Of a stretch of DNA of 64,000 nt, positions 52,198-60,064 are shown piece by piece. Every line of letters begins with the position of its first letter. The first letter of the stretch is position 1. The stretch is from Clostridium mediterraneense (lineage in GTDB: Bacteria; Bacillota; Clostridia; Clostridiales; Clostridiaceae). The DNA is taken from positions 112,518-176,517 of the forward strand of contig NZ_LT594784.1 in the NCBI RefSeq assembly GCF_900091705.1, written 5' to 3'. The notes beneath the pieces were generated by a model. The model was not told the origin of the DNA. It saw nothing but the letters and a program-made list of their open reading frames with translations, and made no database searches. The position numbers and the translations under genes were made by a program.

Positions 52198-52840
52198 ATG
52201 AATAAAAAGTTATTTTTAAAATTAGGATTAGGAGTAGGAGTAATAGTAACAATATCATCAGCAGCACTTATTTCAGATGGACAAAAAAATAATTCAACAA
52301 AAGAAATTGAAGTTTCAAAATCAGATACAGATTCCTTAGATTCAAATACTCAAGCTTTAGTAGCAGAAGATGGGGGGAGTGTCTCTTCTTCTACAAATTT
52401 AAAAGATTCTAAATTTGAAAAAACTCAAGAAAACACTAAAGGAAAAACTCAACAAAATGTTCAACAAAATACTCAACAGAACGTACAAGAAAACACTCAA
52501 CAAAATGCTCAACAAGAAGAGCTTGAAAAAGAGTATTATACTATAATCAAAGATGCTTGGCAAAGACAAAAAGACTATGTTGATTCTATTGAAGATCCTT
52601 GGATAAAATAATCAGTGCAAACACCTTTTGCTGCAGCTTTTGCAGAGTCAAGTCGATTACTTTTAGAATATCCTGAAAATATTGAAATTATAAAGAGAAG
52701 TTTAAAAAAAGTTGTTAATGGTGAATAAGCTAGAAGATAATTTAAAGTATTAAAACTTAAAGAACTAAGATGAATATATCAAATATCAAGTGTTTGTATC
52801 TAAGGTTACAGAAAATATAGATAATAAAATGCAGTATTAA
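52198..52840 (+). pseudogene. Secreted Gln-rich protein gene with in-frame stops and a frameshift
   Basis: ATG 52198 follows TAGGGGG. The first 137 codons encode a signal segment (about 1-26), a Ser/Asp-rich stretch, a TQQNVQQNTQQNVQENTQQN tract and EYYTIIKDAWQRQKDYVDSIEDPWIK, then TAA at 52609. The same frame goes on as SVQTPFAAAFAESSRLLLEYPENIEI to further TAA codons at 52726 and 52738 and FKVLKLKELR; after a one-base shift it reads EYIKYQVFVSKVTENIDNKMQY, ending at the terminator. A shortened 137-aa product may still be made. Family unknown. Confidence 0.65.
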
Positions 52841-52864
52841 TTAGTATTTAATCCTGCATTTTTT
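52826..52864 (+). terminator. Terminator of the 52198 gene
   Basis: AAATGCAG pairs with CTGCATTT, followed by TTTT. The final codons of the decayed frame lie in its left arm, which supports the longer original gene. The next 265 bp show nothing recognisable. Confidence 0.75.
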
Positions 52865-53129
52865 ATTATACAACTGATTTTTTGGAATAGTTAAGAATTA
52901 ATATCCTAATGTAAAAAAATAAAAGTTATAATATTTATATATAGTTTTTAGTTCAAAACTTAGAATATTTTATATGTAGATATTGTAAATTACGAAGATT
53001 AATATGTAGATAATAAATTTTATTTTAATGTTTGATATATGAGATTTAAGTATGTTTATACAGAGTATTATTTAATAGATATAGAGAGTAAATTATATAA
53101 AGCCTTTTATTTTAATCTTATTAATTATC

Positions 53130-53315
53130 TTAACTTTTTAAAAATATTAATATCCCAATGATCCATATACTGCTTATAGAAATTAATTGATAAATATTAA
53201 AGTTTATAGTTGATTCAAATATCAAGTTATAAAATGGTATATAAAGTATTTTTAATATTAATGGTGAAAAGAGAATAACCATTAATCCTATAATTCTATT
53301 AATATAATTTATCAT
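53130..53315 (-). CDS. Small two-helix membrane protein, 61 aa
   Basis: Two hydrophobic segments (IIGLMVILFSPLILKILYIP and LISISSIWIIGILIFLKS) separated by a short polar loop. AGGAGG lies 7 nt before the ATG, so it is a real translation start. Unknown family, monocistronic. Confidence 0.55.
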   Translation of the reverse strand: MINYINRIIGLMVILFSPLILKILYIPFYNLIFESTINFNIYQLISISSIWIIGILIFLKS

Positions 53316-53599
53316 TTAATCCTCCTAATGAATGTTAAATCTATTTAATTATATCAGATATACCTAGAATTTTCTTAATATTTACAATTAATTAATTTAC
53401 ATTCTATAAAATTTAACCACACTCATATTGTTATTAATAATATATAGATAATGACATAGAATAACTGATAAAATAGATATTCTGTTTTTGATAAAAATGA
53501 TGATGATCTGTAAGATTATTTAAAGAGAAAAGATTTTTATTTTGGAAAAGTTAAAAAGCTATTGTAATTTCTGATAATAATTAAGAAAGAGGAGATATA

Positions 53600-53699
53600 A
53601 AAGTGAATTAAGAAAAGTTTAGGTGATAGTATTAATTGGACAAGTTTATTAAGAGAAATAGAGGATTTAGGCAAAGGAATCCTTGTAGAAATAAAATAA
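53600..53699 (+). pseudogene. Short decayed gene
   Basis: GAGGAG precedes GTG-AAT-TAA. One base later a frame runs KKSLGDSINWTSLLREIEDL and GKGILVEIK to a stop at 53699. A frameshift right after the start codon would explain this. Low confidence; the remaining part of the 550-bp gap 53316-53866 holds only a perfect hairpin (53737-53773). Confidence 0.3.
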
Positions 53700-53736
53700 T
53701 TTAATAAGGAAATGAAAAAATTTGATTAATAGTGTT

Positions 53737-53773
53737 AGAAGAGGTTTGTATTAAATATATACAAACCTCTTCT
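53737..53773. repeat. Perfect hairpin without T tract
   Basis: AGAAGAGGTTTGTAT pairs with ATACAAACCTCTTCT-type arm over a 5-6 nt loop. No T run on either strand, so a terminator role is uncertain. Confidence 0.5.
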
Positions 53774-53866
53774 ATTATATAAAAATTTATTTTAATATAT
53801 AGTATATAATTTAAGAGTTAGAAATATAGCAGCGATTATTTTTAGAGTATAGAAAAGGAGAAACAA

Positions 53867-54307
53867 ATGAAAAAGTTATTAGATTTCTTAGAAGAGTTAA
53901 GGGATAAGTATAAAGAAGAATATTTATATAATGAAAAATGGGAAAGTACAAGCATAGATATGGTTGTAAGTAGAGAGGATAAATATAAAATAGCCCAAAT
54001 AATAGTAGAGGAAAAAGTAAAATTAAGATATATATATATAATGGTTGATTGGGTAGAGCCATATCCATATATAAATACGATTAAATTATATAAAGAGATG
54101 ATGAAATCTCTAAATGTTATAGTATCCGCATCTTTAGACCTTTTGGAAAAAATGATTTATGCTGAAGGTGGAGAAAGGTATAAAAGATTTCTTGAAGAAT
54201 ATAAGGAATCTAAGATATTAAAAGATGAGTATACAATGAATGATGAAGAATATAGAGAATATAGTGAAAAACAAAATTGTAATTTAAGGAACTTAATGAG
54301 TTTGTAA
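53867..54307 (+). CDS. Hypothetical soluble protein
   Basis: 146 aa, strongly helical and acidic/basic mixed (MKKLLDFLEELRDKYKEEYL; LLEKMIYAEGGERYKRFLEEYKESK), with a central hydrophobic strand RYIYIMVDWVEPYPY. No signal, membrane helix or known motif. AAAAGGAG precedes ATG. The orphan ABC-F leader copy lies directly beyond its stop. Confidence 0.55.
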   Translation: MKKLLDFLEELRDKYKEEYLYNEKWESTSIDMVVSREDKYKIAQIIVEEKVKLRYIYIMVDWVEPYPYINTIKLYKEMMKSLNVIVSASLDLLEKMIYAEGGERYKRFLEEYKESKILKDEYTMNDEEYREYSEKQNCNLRNLMSL

Positions 54308-54337
54308 AGAAAAATAATAGTAAAAAAGAATGTTTAT

Positions 54338-54482
54338 TTATTTCAGTTATAACATCTAATCTTATTCCTAAGTTTAAGTAGTTTTTTTAGGTTTATGTAA
54401 TAAGACATCTCCATTGATGTCTTAAAACCTAATTAAACTATTTTTTATTATTATAATTTGACTGCAAGAGAATATATTAATT
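54338..54482 (-). other. Orphan, decayed copy of the ABC-F leader
   Basis: About 145 bp match the leader at 51711-51922 (TTTCAGTTATAACATCTAAT, CTTATTCCTAA, TTTAAGTAGTTTTTT, AATAAGACATCTC, AAACCTAATTAAACTATTTT, AGAGAATATATTAAT). Two blocks are missing: about 57 bp with the Met-Asn-Asn frame, between two AAAATAG strings, and 11 bp between two ATTATA strings, which shortens the promoter spacer from 17 to 6 bp. The terminator part and the ABC-F gene are absent. It therefore cannot work as the parent does. Confidence 0.8.
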
Positions 54483-54559
54483 AATTTAAAATAATATATA
54501 AATCTTTTTTAATTTAATACTAGTTTATATATTTAATCCTAATATCTTTTTTAAAATTA

Positions 54560-54811
54560 TTATGCATATTTAAATGCATAATAAATAACATATAGCCAAC
54601 TAAATATTCCATGAATTATAGCCCAAGGTATGGACTTCCAAGCAGTATAAGATATAATCATTGCTAGACAAGAACCAAAGGAAACTCCTGATTTTACAGT
54701 GTTTTTTATAGTACTAGAGCTTTTTTCTTTTTTATAATATCTAATCTCTTCTTTATAAGAGCCTGAATCATCTGATATATTATTAATCTCATTTTCATTA
54801 TCTTTAAACAT
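54560..54811 (-). CDS. Small membrane protein, 83 aa
   Basis: A polar, charged first half (about 1-40) is followed by two helices: GVSFGSCLAMIISYTAWKSI and IIHGIFSWLYVIYYAFKYA. Conserved-looking aromatic and glycine residues suggest a defined family of small membrane proteins that I cannot name. AGGGGG precedes ATG. It lies 46 bp after the stop of the next gene upstream and may be the third gene of the regulator operon. Confidence 0.55.
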   Translation of the reverse strand: MFKDNENEINNISDDSGSYKEEIRYYKKEKSSSTIKNTVKSGVSFGSCLAMIISYTAWKSIPWAIIHGIFSWLYVIYYAFKYA

Positions 54812-54857
54812 TTAAATTCCCCCTAAAATATTAATAAATTAGTTTTTATATATTAAT

Positions 54858-55250
54858 TTATAGATGTTTATTATAATATTCTCCTGCAGAACATATTATA
54901 ATCACTTCTAAGATACTTAATGATGCAATAAGGAGTGCTACCCAATAGTAATTTAAAAATATCATAAGTATAGTAATAAATAATTTTATAAAAATCATAA
55001 TATTATTTGATGCAAAATGAGCCTTATATCTAATCAGGGTATTTCTCTCATCATTTATTTCTATATCTTCTAAGTGTTTTTCATCCTTACTAAGTACAAA
55101 AAATGATATTACTATTAGCCCAATTGCAGCTATTGTAAATATAATTGATAATGTTTTTTTATCCATTAGTTTATATACTAATAAGCCTAGCATTTGTAGT
55201 GTTATTCCTATAATCACTAATATGGTCTGTAAGTTTTTTTTGTTTTTCAT
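54858..55250 (-). CDS. Membrane protein paired with an Xre regulator
   Basis: 130 aa with four helices (about 9-27, 33-52, 85-102, 104-122) and a cytoplasmic loop LSKDEKHLEDIEINDERNTLIRYKA; the INDERNxxIxxKA string is typical of DUF2178-like membrane proteins commonly encoded next to Cro/CI-type regulators. It starts 2 bp after the regulator's stop, so the pair is translationally linked. Function unknown, possibly signal input for the regulator. Confidence 0.7.
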   Translation of the reverse strand: MKNKKNLQTILVIIGITLQMLGLLVYKLMDKKTLSIIFTIAAIGLIVISFFVLSKDEKHLEDIEINDERNTLIRYKAHFASNNIMIFIKLFITILMIFLNYYWVALLIASLSILEVIIICSAGEYYNKHL

Positions 55251-55252
55251 TT

Positions 55253-55450
55253 TTATTCCCCCTCATAAATAAAAATTTCTTCAATAGACATCTTAAAGTA
55301 TCTAGCTATTTTAAAAGCTAATATTATAGATGGATTATATCTCCCATTTTCTAATGAGCCTATTGTTTGTCTTGAGACCTCTAAATCCATTGCAAGCTTC
55401 TCTTGGCTAATACCATTTAGTTTCCTTATTTCTTCTAGTTTATTTTTCAT
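55253..55450 (-). CDS. Xre-family helix-turn-helix regulator
   Basis: 65 aa, a single HTH domain: LEEIRKLNGISQEKLAMDLEVSRQTIGSLENGRYNPSIILAFKIARYF ends with MSIEEIFIYEGE. The type (ISQEKLA..SRQTI..LENGRYNPS) is the small YozG/PlcR-like regulator class that pairs with membrane proteins. The promoter 55494-55522 is bracketed by ACTTTCCATT/AATGGAAAGT, likely its own operators. Confidence 0.88.
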   Translation of the reverse strand: MKNKLEEIRKLNGISQEKLAMDLEVSRQTIGSLENGRYNPSIILAFKIARYFKMSIEEIFIYEGE

Positions 55451-55471
55451 CCTATACCCCTTTTACAATAA

Positions 55472-55536
55472 AATGGAAAGTTCACTTTAAGTAATTGTAT
55501 TATTTTACCATGTTAATGTCAAGCTTACTTTCCATT
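55472..55536 (-). promoter_or_regulatory. Promoter and likely autoregulatory sites of the Xre operon
   Basis: On the minus strand TTGACA (55517-55522), 17 bp, TACAAT (55494-55499). The inverted pair AATGGAAAGT (55472-55481) and ACTTTCCATT (55527-55536) flanks it, and AAAGT-TC-ACTTT at 55476-55487 is a palindrome just after the -10. Confidence 0.65.
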
Positions 55537-55620
55537 AGTTTGTTTTAAATAAATTGGATTATATTATAATTCAATTTCATTTTTTATAATTTAATTTTAT
55601 TAAATGCTTATTTTAACTTA

Positions 55621-55668
55621 TATTAAACTTTTGATTAAACCTTTTTCAATCTGATTTAAAGCTTAATT
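55621..55668. repeat. Dispersed repeat, copy 2 (first copy 16333-16381)
   Basis: TATTAAACTTTTGATTAAAC, 14 bp, then TTTAAAGCTTAATT. It lies between the Xre promoter region and the glycosyltransferase terminator. Confidence 0.55.
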
Positions 55669-55704
55669 AAACTAGTTTCAACCTTTTAAACCTTAGTTTA
55701 ATAT

Positions 55705-55747
55705 AAAAAAATGATTTAACTAAAATTAATTATTTGCTAAATCATTT
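55705..55747 (-). terminator. Terminator of the 55757 gene
   Basis: AAATGATTTA pairs with TAAATCATTT over an AT-rich loop, followed by T7 on the minus strand. Confidence 0.75.
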
Positions 55748-55756
55748 CTTATTGTT

Positions 55757-56563
55757 TTATTGTCCTAAGCAGCTCTTTTTAAAATTATTTATTCCACCAA
55801 GGTCAGTTAATCTATAAATATGATAAGCAGGGTAAAAGGTATCAACATAAAGATCTATTCCAAGAACTATAGCTCTAATACAAAAATGTCTATCTTCTCC
55901 CCAAAATGAAACATTATATATAGGGTCAAAGCTTATAGGTTTTTCTAAGGCTGATTTAGATATTAAAGTACAAGCTCCAAGTCCTCCAACTTTATATGTT
56001 CCAGCTGTTCTTAGCATTTTAAGAAATTCATCTGTTTTTTGATTTATTTGCTCCTGATTTAAAACTACGCCAGGTTCTGAGTCATAAAGAGTATAAACAT
56101 CTTTCATCCATACTTGTGGCAGCTCACTTGCTCCTGGAACCCATCTTGTCCAAAATATATTAGCCACTATTTCTTTGTTTGTAGATATTAATCTTTTTAA
56201 TGTTTTAGGGTGAAGAACTATATCAGAATCTATAAAAAATAGATAATCAAAATTTTCTTTTCTTGCTACTTCAATTATTGAATTTTTAAAATTTGCTACT
56301 TTTGATACTAAATCATTTGACCAAATATGGGTTACTTGAGTACATATATATTGAGAATCATAAGTACTATCAATTATTCTTGTGCCTTTAACTTCATCTT
56401 TAAATGCTTTTAAAACAGCTTTTGACTCCTCATCTTTATTATCATCAATAAAATAGTATTCAACTGTTAAATCATCTTTCTCGAGCCCTTTTAATGATGT
56501 TAAAAACTCTTTTAATATATTGGGATTTTGATGTATGGGACTTCCAATTAATACTTTAGTCAT
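55757..56563 (-). CDS. GT-A fold glycosyltransferase-like protein
   Basis: 268 aa, no membrane helix. Opening VLIGSPIHQNPNILKEFLTSL, then DYLFFIDSDIVLHPKTLKRLI with the DxD motif, and VGGLGACTLISKSALEKPISF followed by WGEDRHFCIRA. This is the pattern of Anp1/GT2-like cytoplasmic glycosyltransferases often encoded beside spore-surface or S-layer genes in Firmicutes. It lies divergent to the spore-type genes at 56904-59119, so a role in glycosylating them is plausible. AGGAGG precedes ATG. Confidence 0.75.
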   Translation of the reverse strand: MTKVLIGSPIHQNPNILKEFLTSLKGLEKDDLTVEYYFIDDNKDEESKAVLKAFKDEVKGTRIIDSTYDSQYICTQVTHIWSNDLVSKVANFKNSIIEVARKENFDYLFFIDSDIVLHPKTLKRLISTNKEIVANIFWTRWVPGASELPQVWMKDVYTLYDSEPGVVLNQEQINQKTDEFLKMLRTAGTYKVGGLGACTLISKSALEKPISFDPIYNVSFWGEDRHFCIRAIVLGIDLYVDTFYPAYHIYRLTDLGGINNFKKSCLGQ

Positions 56564-56687
56564 AGTAGACCTCCTAAATTAATTTTTTATTGGAATTCTT
56601 TGAATAGACTAGCTTTACACCTACTTTGTAAGAATACAGTATCTAAAGCTAGAATAAGAATATATAGATAGAGATTTTAATAAAGAT

Positions 56688-56771
56688 ATAGTTTACTAAT
56701 ATATTTTTTAATTAAGATTTGTATTTATCCCATTCAACTATTGGTTGAATAGATAGTTTACTAATATATTT
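56688..56771. repeat. 19-bp direct repeat with a palindrome between copies
   Basis: ATAGTTTACTAATATATTT occurs at 56688-56706 and 56753-56771. ATTCAAC-GTTGAAT forms a dyad at 56732-56750 between them. This lies in the 340-bp divergent gap between the glycosyltransferase and the 56904 gene, a position suited to control of either. Confidence 0.5.
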
Positions 56772-56903
56772 CTTATTAACCCCCATCATTATATTAGTAT
56801 AGAAATTTAAAGATAAAGGTGCTAATAAACACAAGTTTGGATTTATTTATATATTATAAAGTAAAAATCTTTACAAGAGAGTTTTTATGGAGGGATTAAT
56901 AAT

Positions 56904-57326
56904 ATGGCAGTTATCTATAATGAAAGATTATGTTATGATATGAATTTTAGTGATGAGAAATATTATAAACAGAAAAAAGATAATGATTGTGTAAGAGAAA
57001 AATATAAATGTGATTTAAACATAGTAAAGGAATCTGGGTATTTAAATAAGACAGTAGATTTAGAGCTAGATTCTTGTAAAACTGAAAAAGCTTTAAATGT
57101 TGAAATAGGAAAAAAAGATTTTTTAAGAGTTTATGGAACAGTTAGAGATTCTAAAGGCGAGGCAGCAAAAGAAAAAAGAGTTACTTTATTTAAATCAATG
57201 CTTTTTAACTATAAGACAGAATATATTCCTATTTGTGATATGGTAACTGATGAGAATGGTGTATATGAAACTATTTTAGATAATTTAAATCCAGAAGATC
57301 ATTATATGGTTAAAGTTAGTGATTAG
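56904..57326 (+). CDS. Carboxypeptidase-regulatory-like domain protein, paralog of 27701-28201
   Basis: 140 aa. The central domain matches the spore-cluster protein: LRVYGTVRDSKGEAAKEKRVTLFK and VTDENGVYETIL. Unlike its Cys-rich paralog it has only about five cysteines and ends soon after the domain (DHYMVKVSD). No signal peptide. ATG follows ATGGAGGG. Next to a DUF11-SPOCS gene, it repeats the composition of the 27.7-kb cluster. Confidence 0.65.
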   Translation: MAVIYNERLCYDMNFSDEKYYKQKKDNDCVREKYKCDLNIVKESGYLNKTVDLELDSCKTEKALNVEIGKKDFLRVYGTVRDSKGEAAKEKRVTLFKSMLFNYKTEYIPICDMVTDENGVYETILDNLNPEDHYMVKVSD

Positions 57327-57354
57327 AAATATTTAAGTATTTATTATTAAAGTT

Positions 57355-57390
57355 TATAGATGGATTATAAACTTGTTAAATTCATCTATA
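57355..57390 (+). terminator. Hairpin after the 56904 gene
   Basis: TATAGATGGATT pairs with AATTCATCTATA (one G-T), followed only by AATTTT. Possible weak terminator. Confidence 0.35.
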
Positions 57391-57454
57391 AATTTTACTT
57401 TAAATTTAGAATATCTTTTTATGCTATTTGGAATGTAGATGGAGAGTGGTATTG

Positions 57455-59119
57455 TTGGAAAAAGATAGAGATATTATAAAGAAAGTTGATTACTTAGTGG
57501 AAAGGTGTAATTTAGAAGATTTAGTAGATATAAGTTTAAAAGCTAATATTAAAGAAATTGATAAAGATGACTCTTTTATTTATAAACTAAGTATTAAAAA
57601 TAATAGTGATAAAGATATTTTTGATTTAAATATCTTTCAAGACTTAGAAAAGAATATTAGAGTTAGAAATATTATTTTAGATTCTAAAGATATTATATCT
57701 AATAGAAGAGATAATTTATTAAATAATTTTTATATTGATAGATTAAAGGCAAAGGAAAGAAAGGATATAGATATAGTAGTGGATTTTAAAGAATTTGCTA
57801 GTATTGATTATATAAAAAGTAATGTAAAGCTTAAGGCAAAATATTTTGATAATGATAATTGTGCAAATAATATCTTATTAAGATCAAAGCCGTGTAATAT
57901 AGGATTTAAAACACCTGAAGTTAATTTAATTAAAGAATGTTTTGTTAGTGAAGCTATAGTGGGGGACATAGTAGAGTTTTCTATTATAGTTGAAAATACA
58001 GGCGATTTAGATGTAGAAAATGTTGTTGTAAAGGATATATTAAAAGAAGAATTAGAGTTTGTAAAAGGAAGCATTAAAATAGATAATATCCCTTGTAAAG
58101 ATGAAAATATCTTATCTGGAGTTGATATAGGATTTTTAGGTAAATATTCTAGAAAGCAAATCTTATTTAAAGCTAAGGTATTATCACGCCCTAGAAATAG
58201 AGTTATAAAGAATATATCTGTTGCTCAGTATAGATATAGATTATCTTGTGACAATAAGTTAAGAGATGGTGAGGTTATAAGTAATGAAAATTTCCTTGAT
58301 GTAGATATTGCACAAGTAGATATAGTTAAAAAGATTGATAAAAAATCAGTTTCACTTGGAGAAAAGGTTCTTGTTTCTGTTGATATTATTAATAATGGAA
58401 CTTTAGAGGCTGTAAATTTATTATTAGCTGAAAGTATAAGTCCCTTATTTGAAGTAGCTGATAAAAGAATAGTAATAGATGGACATATAATAAATAACAT
58501 AGATTTATCAAAAGGTATTTTGATTGGTGATTTAAAAGTTGGGCATAAAAGACGTATAAGTTATATGCTTAAATATACTAAAGCAGGAGAGTGTAGTGTA
58601 GCTTATGATAAAAGTACTTTAAGTTATTATTATAGACAAAAATCAGGATTAATTTTTGAAGGGGATATACTTACAAATAATTTAGAAATAATTACAAACA
58701 TAAATAATTTTAAATATATTTCAATATCAGATAAGCTTTTTAAAGAACATTGTAATCCTGAAATTTTAGAAATAGATAATCTTAATTCAAATATTAAAAT
58801 ACTTGGATACCATCTTGTAAAGACCATAAAAAATAAATCTAATGATGGACAAATCTTAACAGGAAATAAAATTGTCTTTAATGCATTAGTTACTTTAACT
58901 GTTGAATATACAGCAAAGGAAGATAATTTAGTTTATACATTTACAAGAAAAATTCCTATTTCAAGCTTTTTAATATTACCAGAGGACTTTAAGCTTGGAA
59001 GTAGTATAAAACTTGATTATAAGATAGAACATATTAACTTTAAAAAGAGAGATGATGCTTCACTTTATTTTAATATATGTGTACTTTTCCTTGCTAAGAT
59101 TAAAACTTATAAATCTTAA
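57455..59119 (+). CDS. DUF11 repeats plus SPOCS domain, paralog of 29295-30539
   Basis: TTG 57455 follows GGAGAGTGG (7 nt), giving 554 aa; the frame opens at 57428. Three DUF11-like units at about 25-165, 175-290 (AIVGDIVEFSIIVENTGDLDVEN) and 295-415 (SLGEKVLVSVDIINNGTLEAVN), then a SPOCS domain (HLVKTIKNKSNDGQILTGNKIVFNALV; FTRKIPISSFLILPEDFKLGSSI). It has one DUF11 unit more than the 29.3-kb paralog. No signal peptide. Likely an assembly protein of spore outer layers. Confidence 0.75.
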   Translation: MEKDRDIIKKVDYLVERCNLEDLVDISLKANIKEIDKDDSFIYKLSIKNNSDKDIFDLNIFQDLEKNIRVRNIILDSKDIISNRRDNLLNNFYIDRLKAKERKDIDIVVDFKEFASIDYIKSNVKLKAKYFDNDNCANNILLRSKPCNIGFKTPEVNLIKECFVSEAIVGDIVEFSIIVENTGDLDVENVVVKDILKEELEFVKGSIKIDNIPCKDENILSGVDIGFLGKYSRKQILFKAKVLSRPRNRVIKNISVAQYRYRLSCDNKLRDGEVISNENFLDVDIAQVDIVKKIDKKSVSLGEKVLVSVDIINNGTLEAVNLLLAESISPLFEVADKRIVIDGHIINNIDLSKGILIGDLKVGHKRRISYMLKYTKAGECSVAYDKSTLSYYYRQKSGLIFEGDILTNNLEIITNINNFKYISISDKLFKEHCNPEILEIDNLNSNIKILGYHLVKTIKNKSNDGQILTGNKIVFNALVTLTVEYTAKEDNLVYTFTRKIPISSFLILPEDFKLGSSIKLDYKIEHINFKKRDDASLYFNICVLFLAKIKTYKS

Positions 59120-59126
59120 TAAAAAA

Positions 59127-59150
59127 AGCTCTTTTAAGGGCTTTTTTTTT
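59127..59150 (+). terminator. Terminator of the DUF11-SPOCS gene
   Basis: AAGCTCTT pairs with AAGGGCTT, followed by T8. Confidence 0.7.
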
Positions 59151-59377
59151 ATTTTAACCTTTTAAGCTTTACTTTTTTATATAATGAATTTATATTTTAT
59201 GGTGACACTATATATAAATATGTAGATTTTAAATATAAAAAAGTTTGAAGTTTAGCTTTAATTTAGTTAGTATATATTTAGTATTAATATTTGAGTATTA
59301 ATACTCGGATTATTATAAATACATATTAATTATTTGTAAAGTACAATAAGTATTTATAGTTATGGAGGTAGTTAAGA

Positions 59378-59551
59378 TTGACAAAAGAAACTAAAGTGAC
59401 AATTGAAACATTTATTTTAGGTTTAGCACTTGGAATATTTATGTTTATCCCTTGTTGGGTTCATGGATCAGTATGGGCAGGAGTTGCTCTAGCCTTATTA
59501 GAAATTGTAAGTGCAATGTTCCTTGGAAGATTTATGCTAAGAGAGAATTAA
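59378..59551 (+). CDS. Small two-helix membrane protein, 57 aa
   Basis: TTG 59378 follows GGAGGTAG. The product reads MTKETKVTIETFILGLALGI, then FIPCWVHGSVWAGVALALLEIV and a basic FLGRFMLREN end: two helices joined by a short HGS-type turn. A clear terminator 11 bp beyond the stop supports a real gene. Family unknown. Confidence 0.65.
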   Translation: MTKETKVTIETFILGLALGIFMFIPCWVHGSVWAGVALALLEIVSAMFLGRFMLREN

Positions 59552-59561
59552 TTTATACTAA

Positions 59562-59586
59562 AAGACCGTAAAGGTCTTTTTTTATT
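59562..59586 (+). terminator. Terminator of the 57-aa membrane gene
   Basis: AAGACC pairs with GGTCTT over GTAA, followed by T7. The 470 bp beyond it to 60064 contain no gene; an AACTGTA/TACAGTT hairpin with GTTTTT lies near 59941-59973. Confidence 0.85.
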
Positions 59587-60064
59587 TTTAAATTTATAAC
59601 CTAGTATTGGAACTATACACTTGTTTTTTCTTTAACAAGAAGAAAACAATAATTAAGTAAAAAAAAAGAAATAATAAATTTTAAGGCAAGTTTTTTTTAT
59701 AGTATTAGTAATTTTTATTTTAAATTATTTAAATATAAAAATTATCTTTAATATAATTTAAAAATTTATATTCCCAATTTATGTATTAACAAATTATTTT
59801 TATTTATGATTATAATAATAAAAGTATTATGTATTAATTATTAGGGTTATACTATCAGTAATTAAAATAATTCTAATAATATTAATATAATCAATAATAA
59901 ACTAAATTTAAATATATTAAAGACAATTTATTATTTTATAAAACTGTATATTCATATGTTACAGTTGTTTTTAAATCTTAATTACTTTCTTAAATTATTT
60001 TAGTAAAATAGAATATATAAATTGTCATTATATATTAAATATTTTAACTAAGGAGGAAAAGACA

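Noticed and set aside
52609..52728. Stop-codon readthrough or recoding after the Gln-rich frame
   Set aside because: The stop is TAA and further stops plus a frameshift follow, which fits decay rather than programmed recoding.
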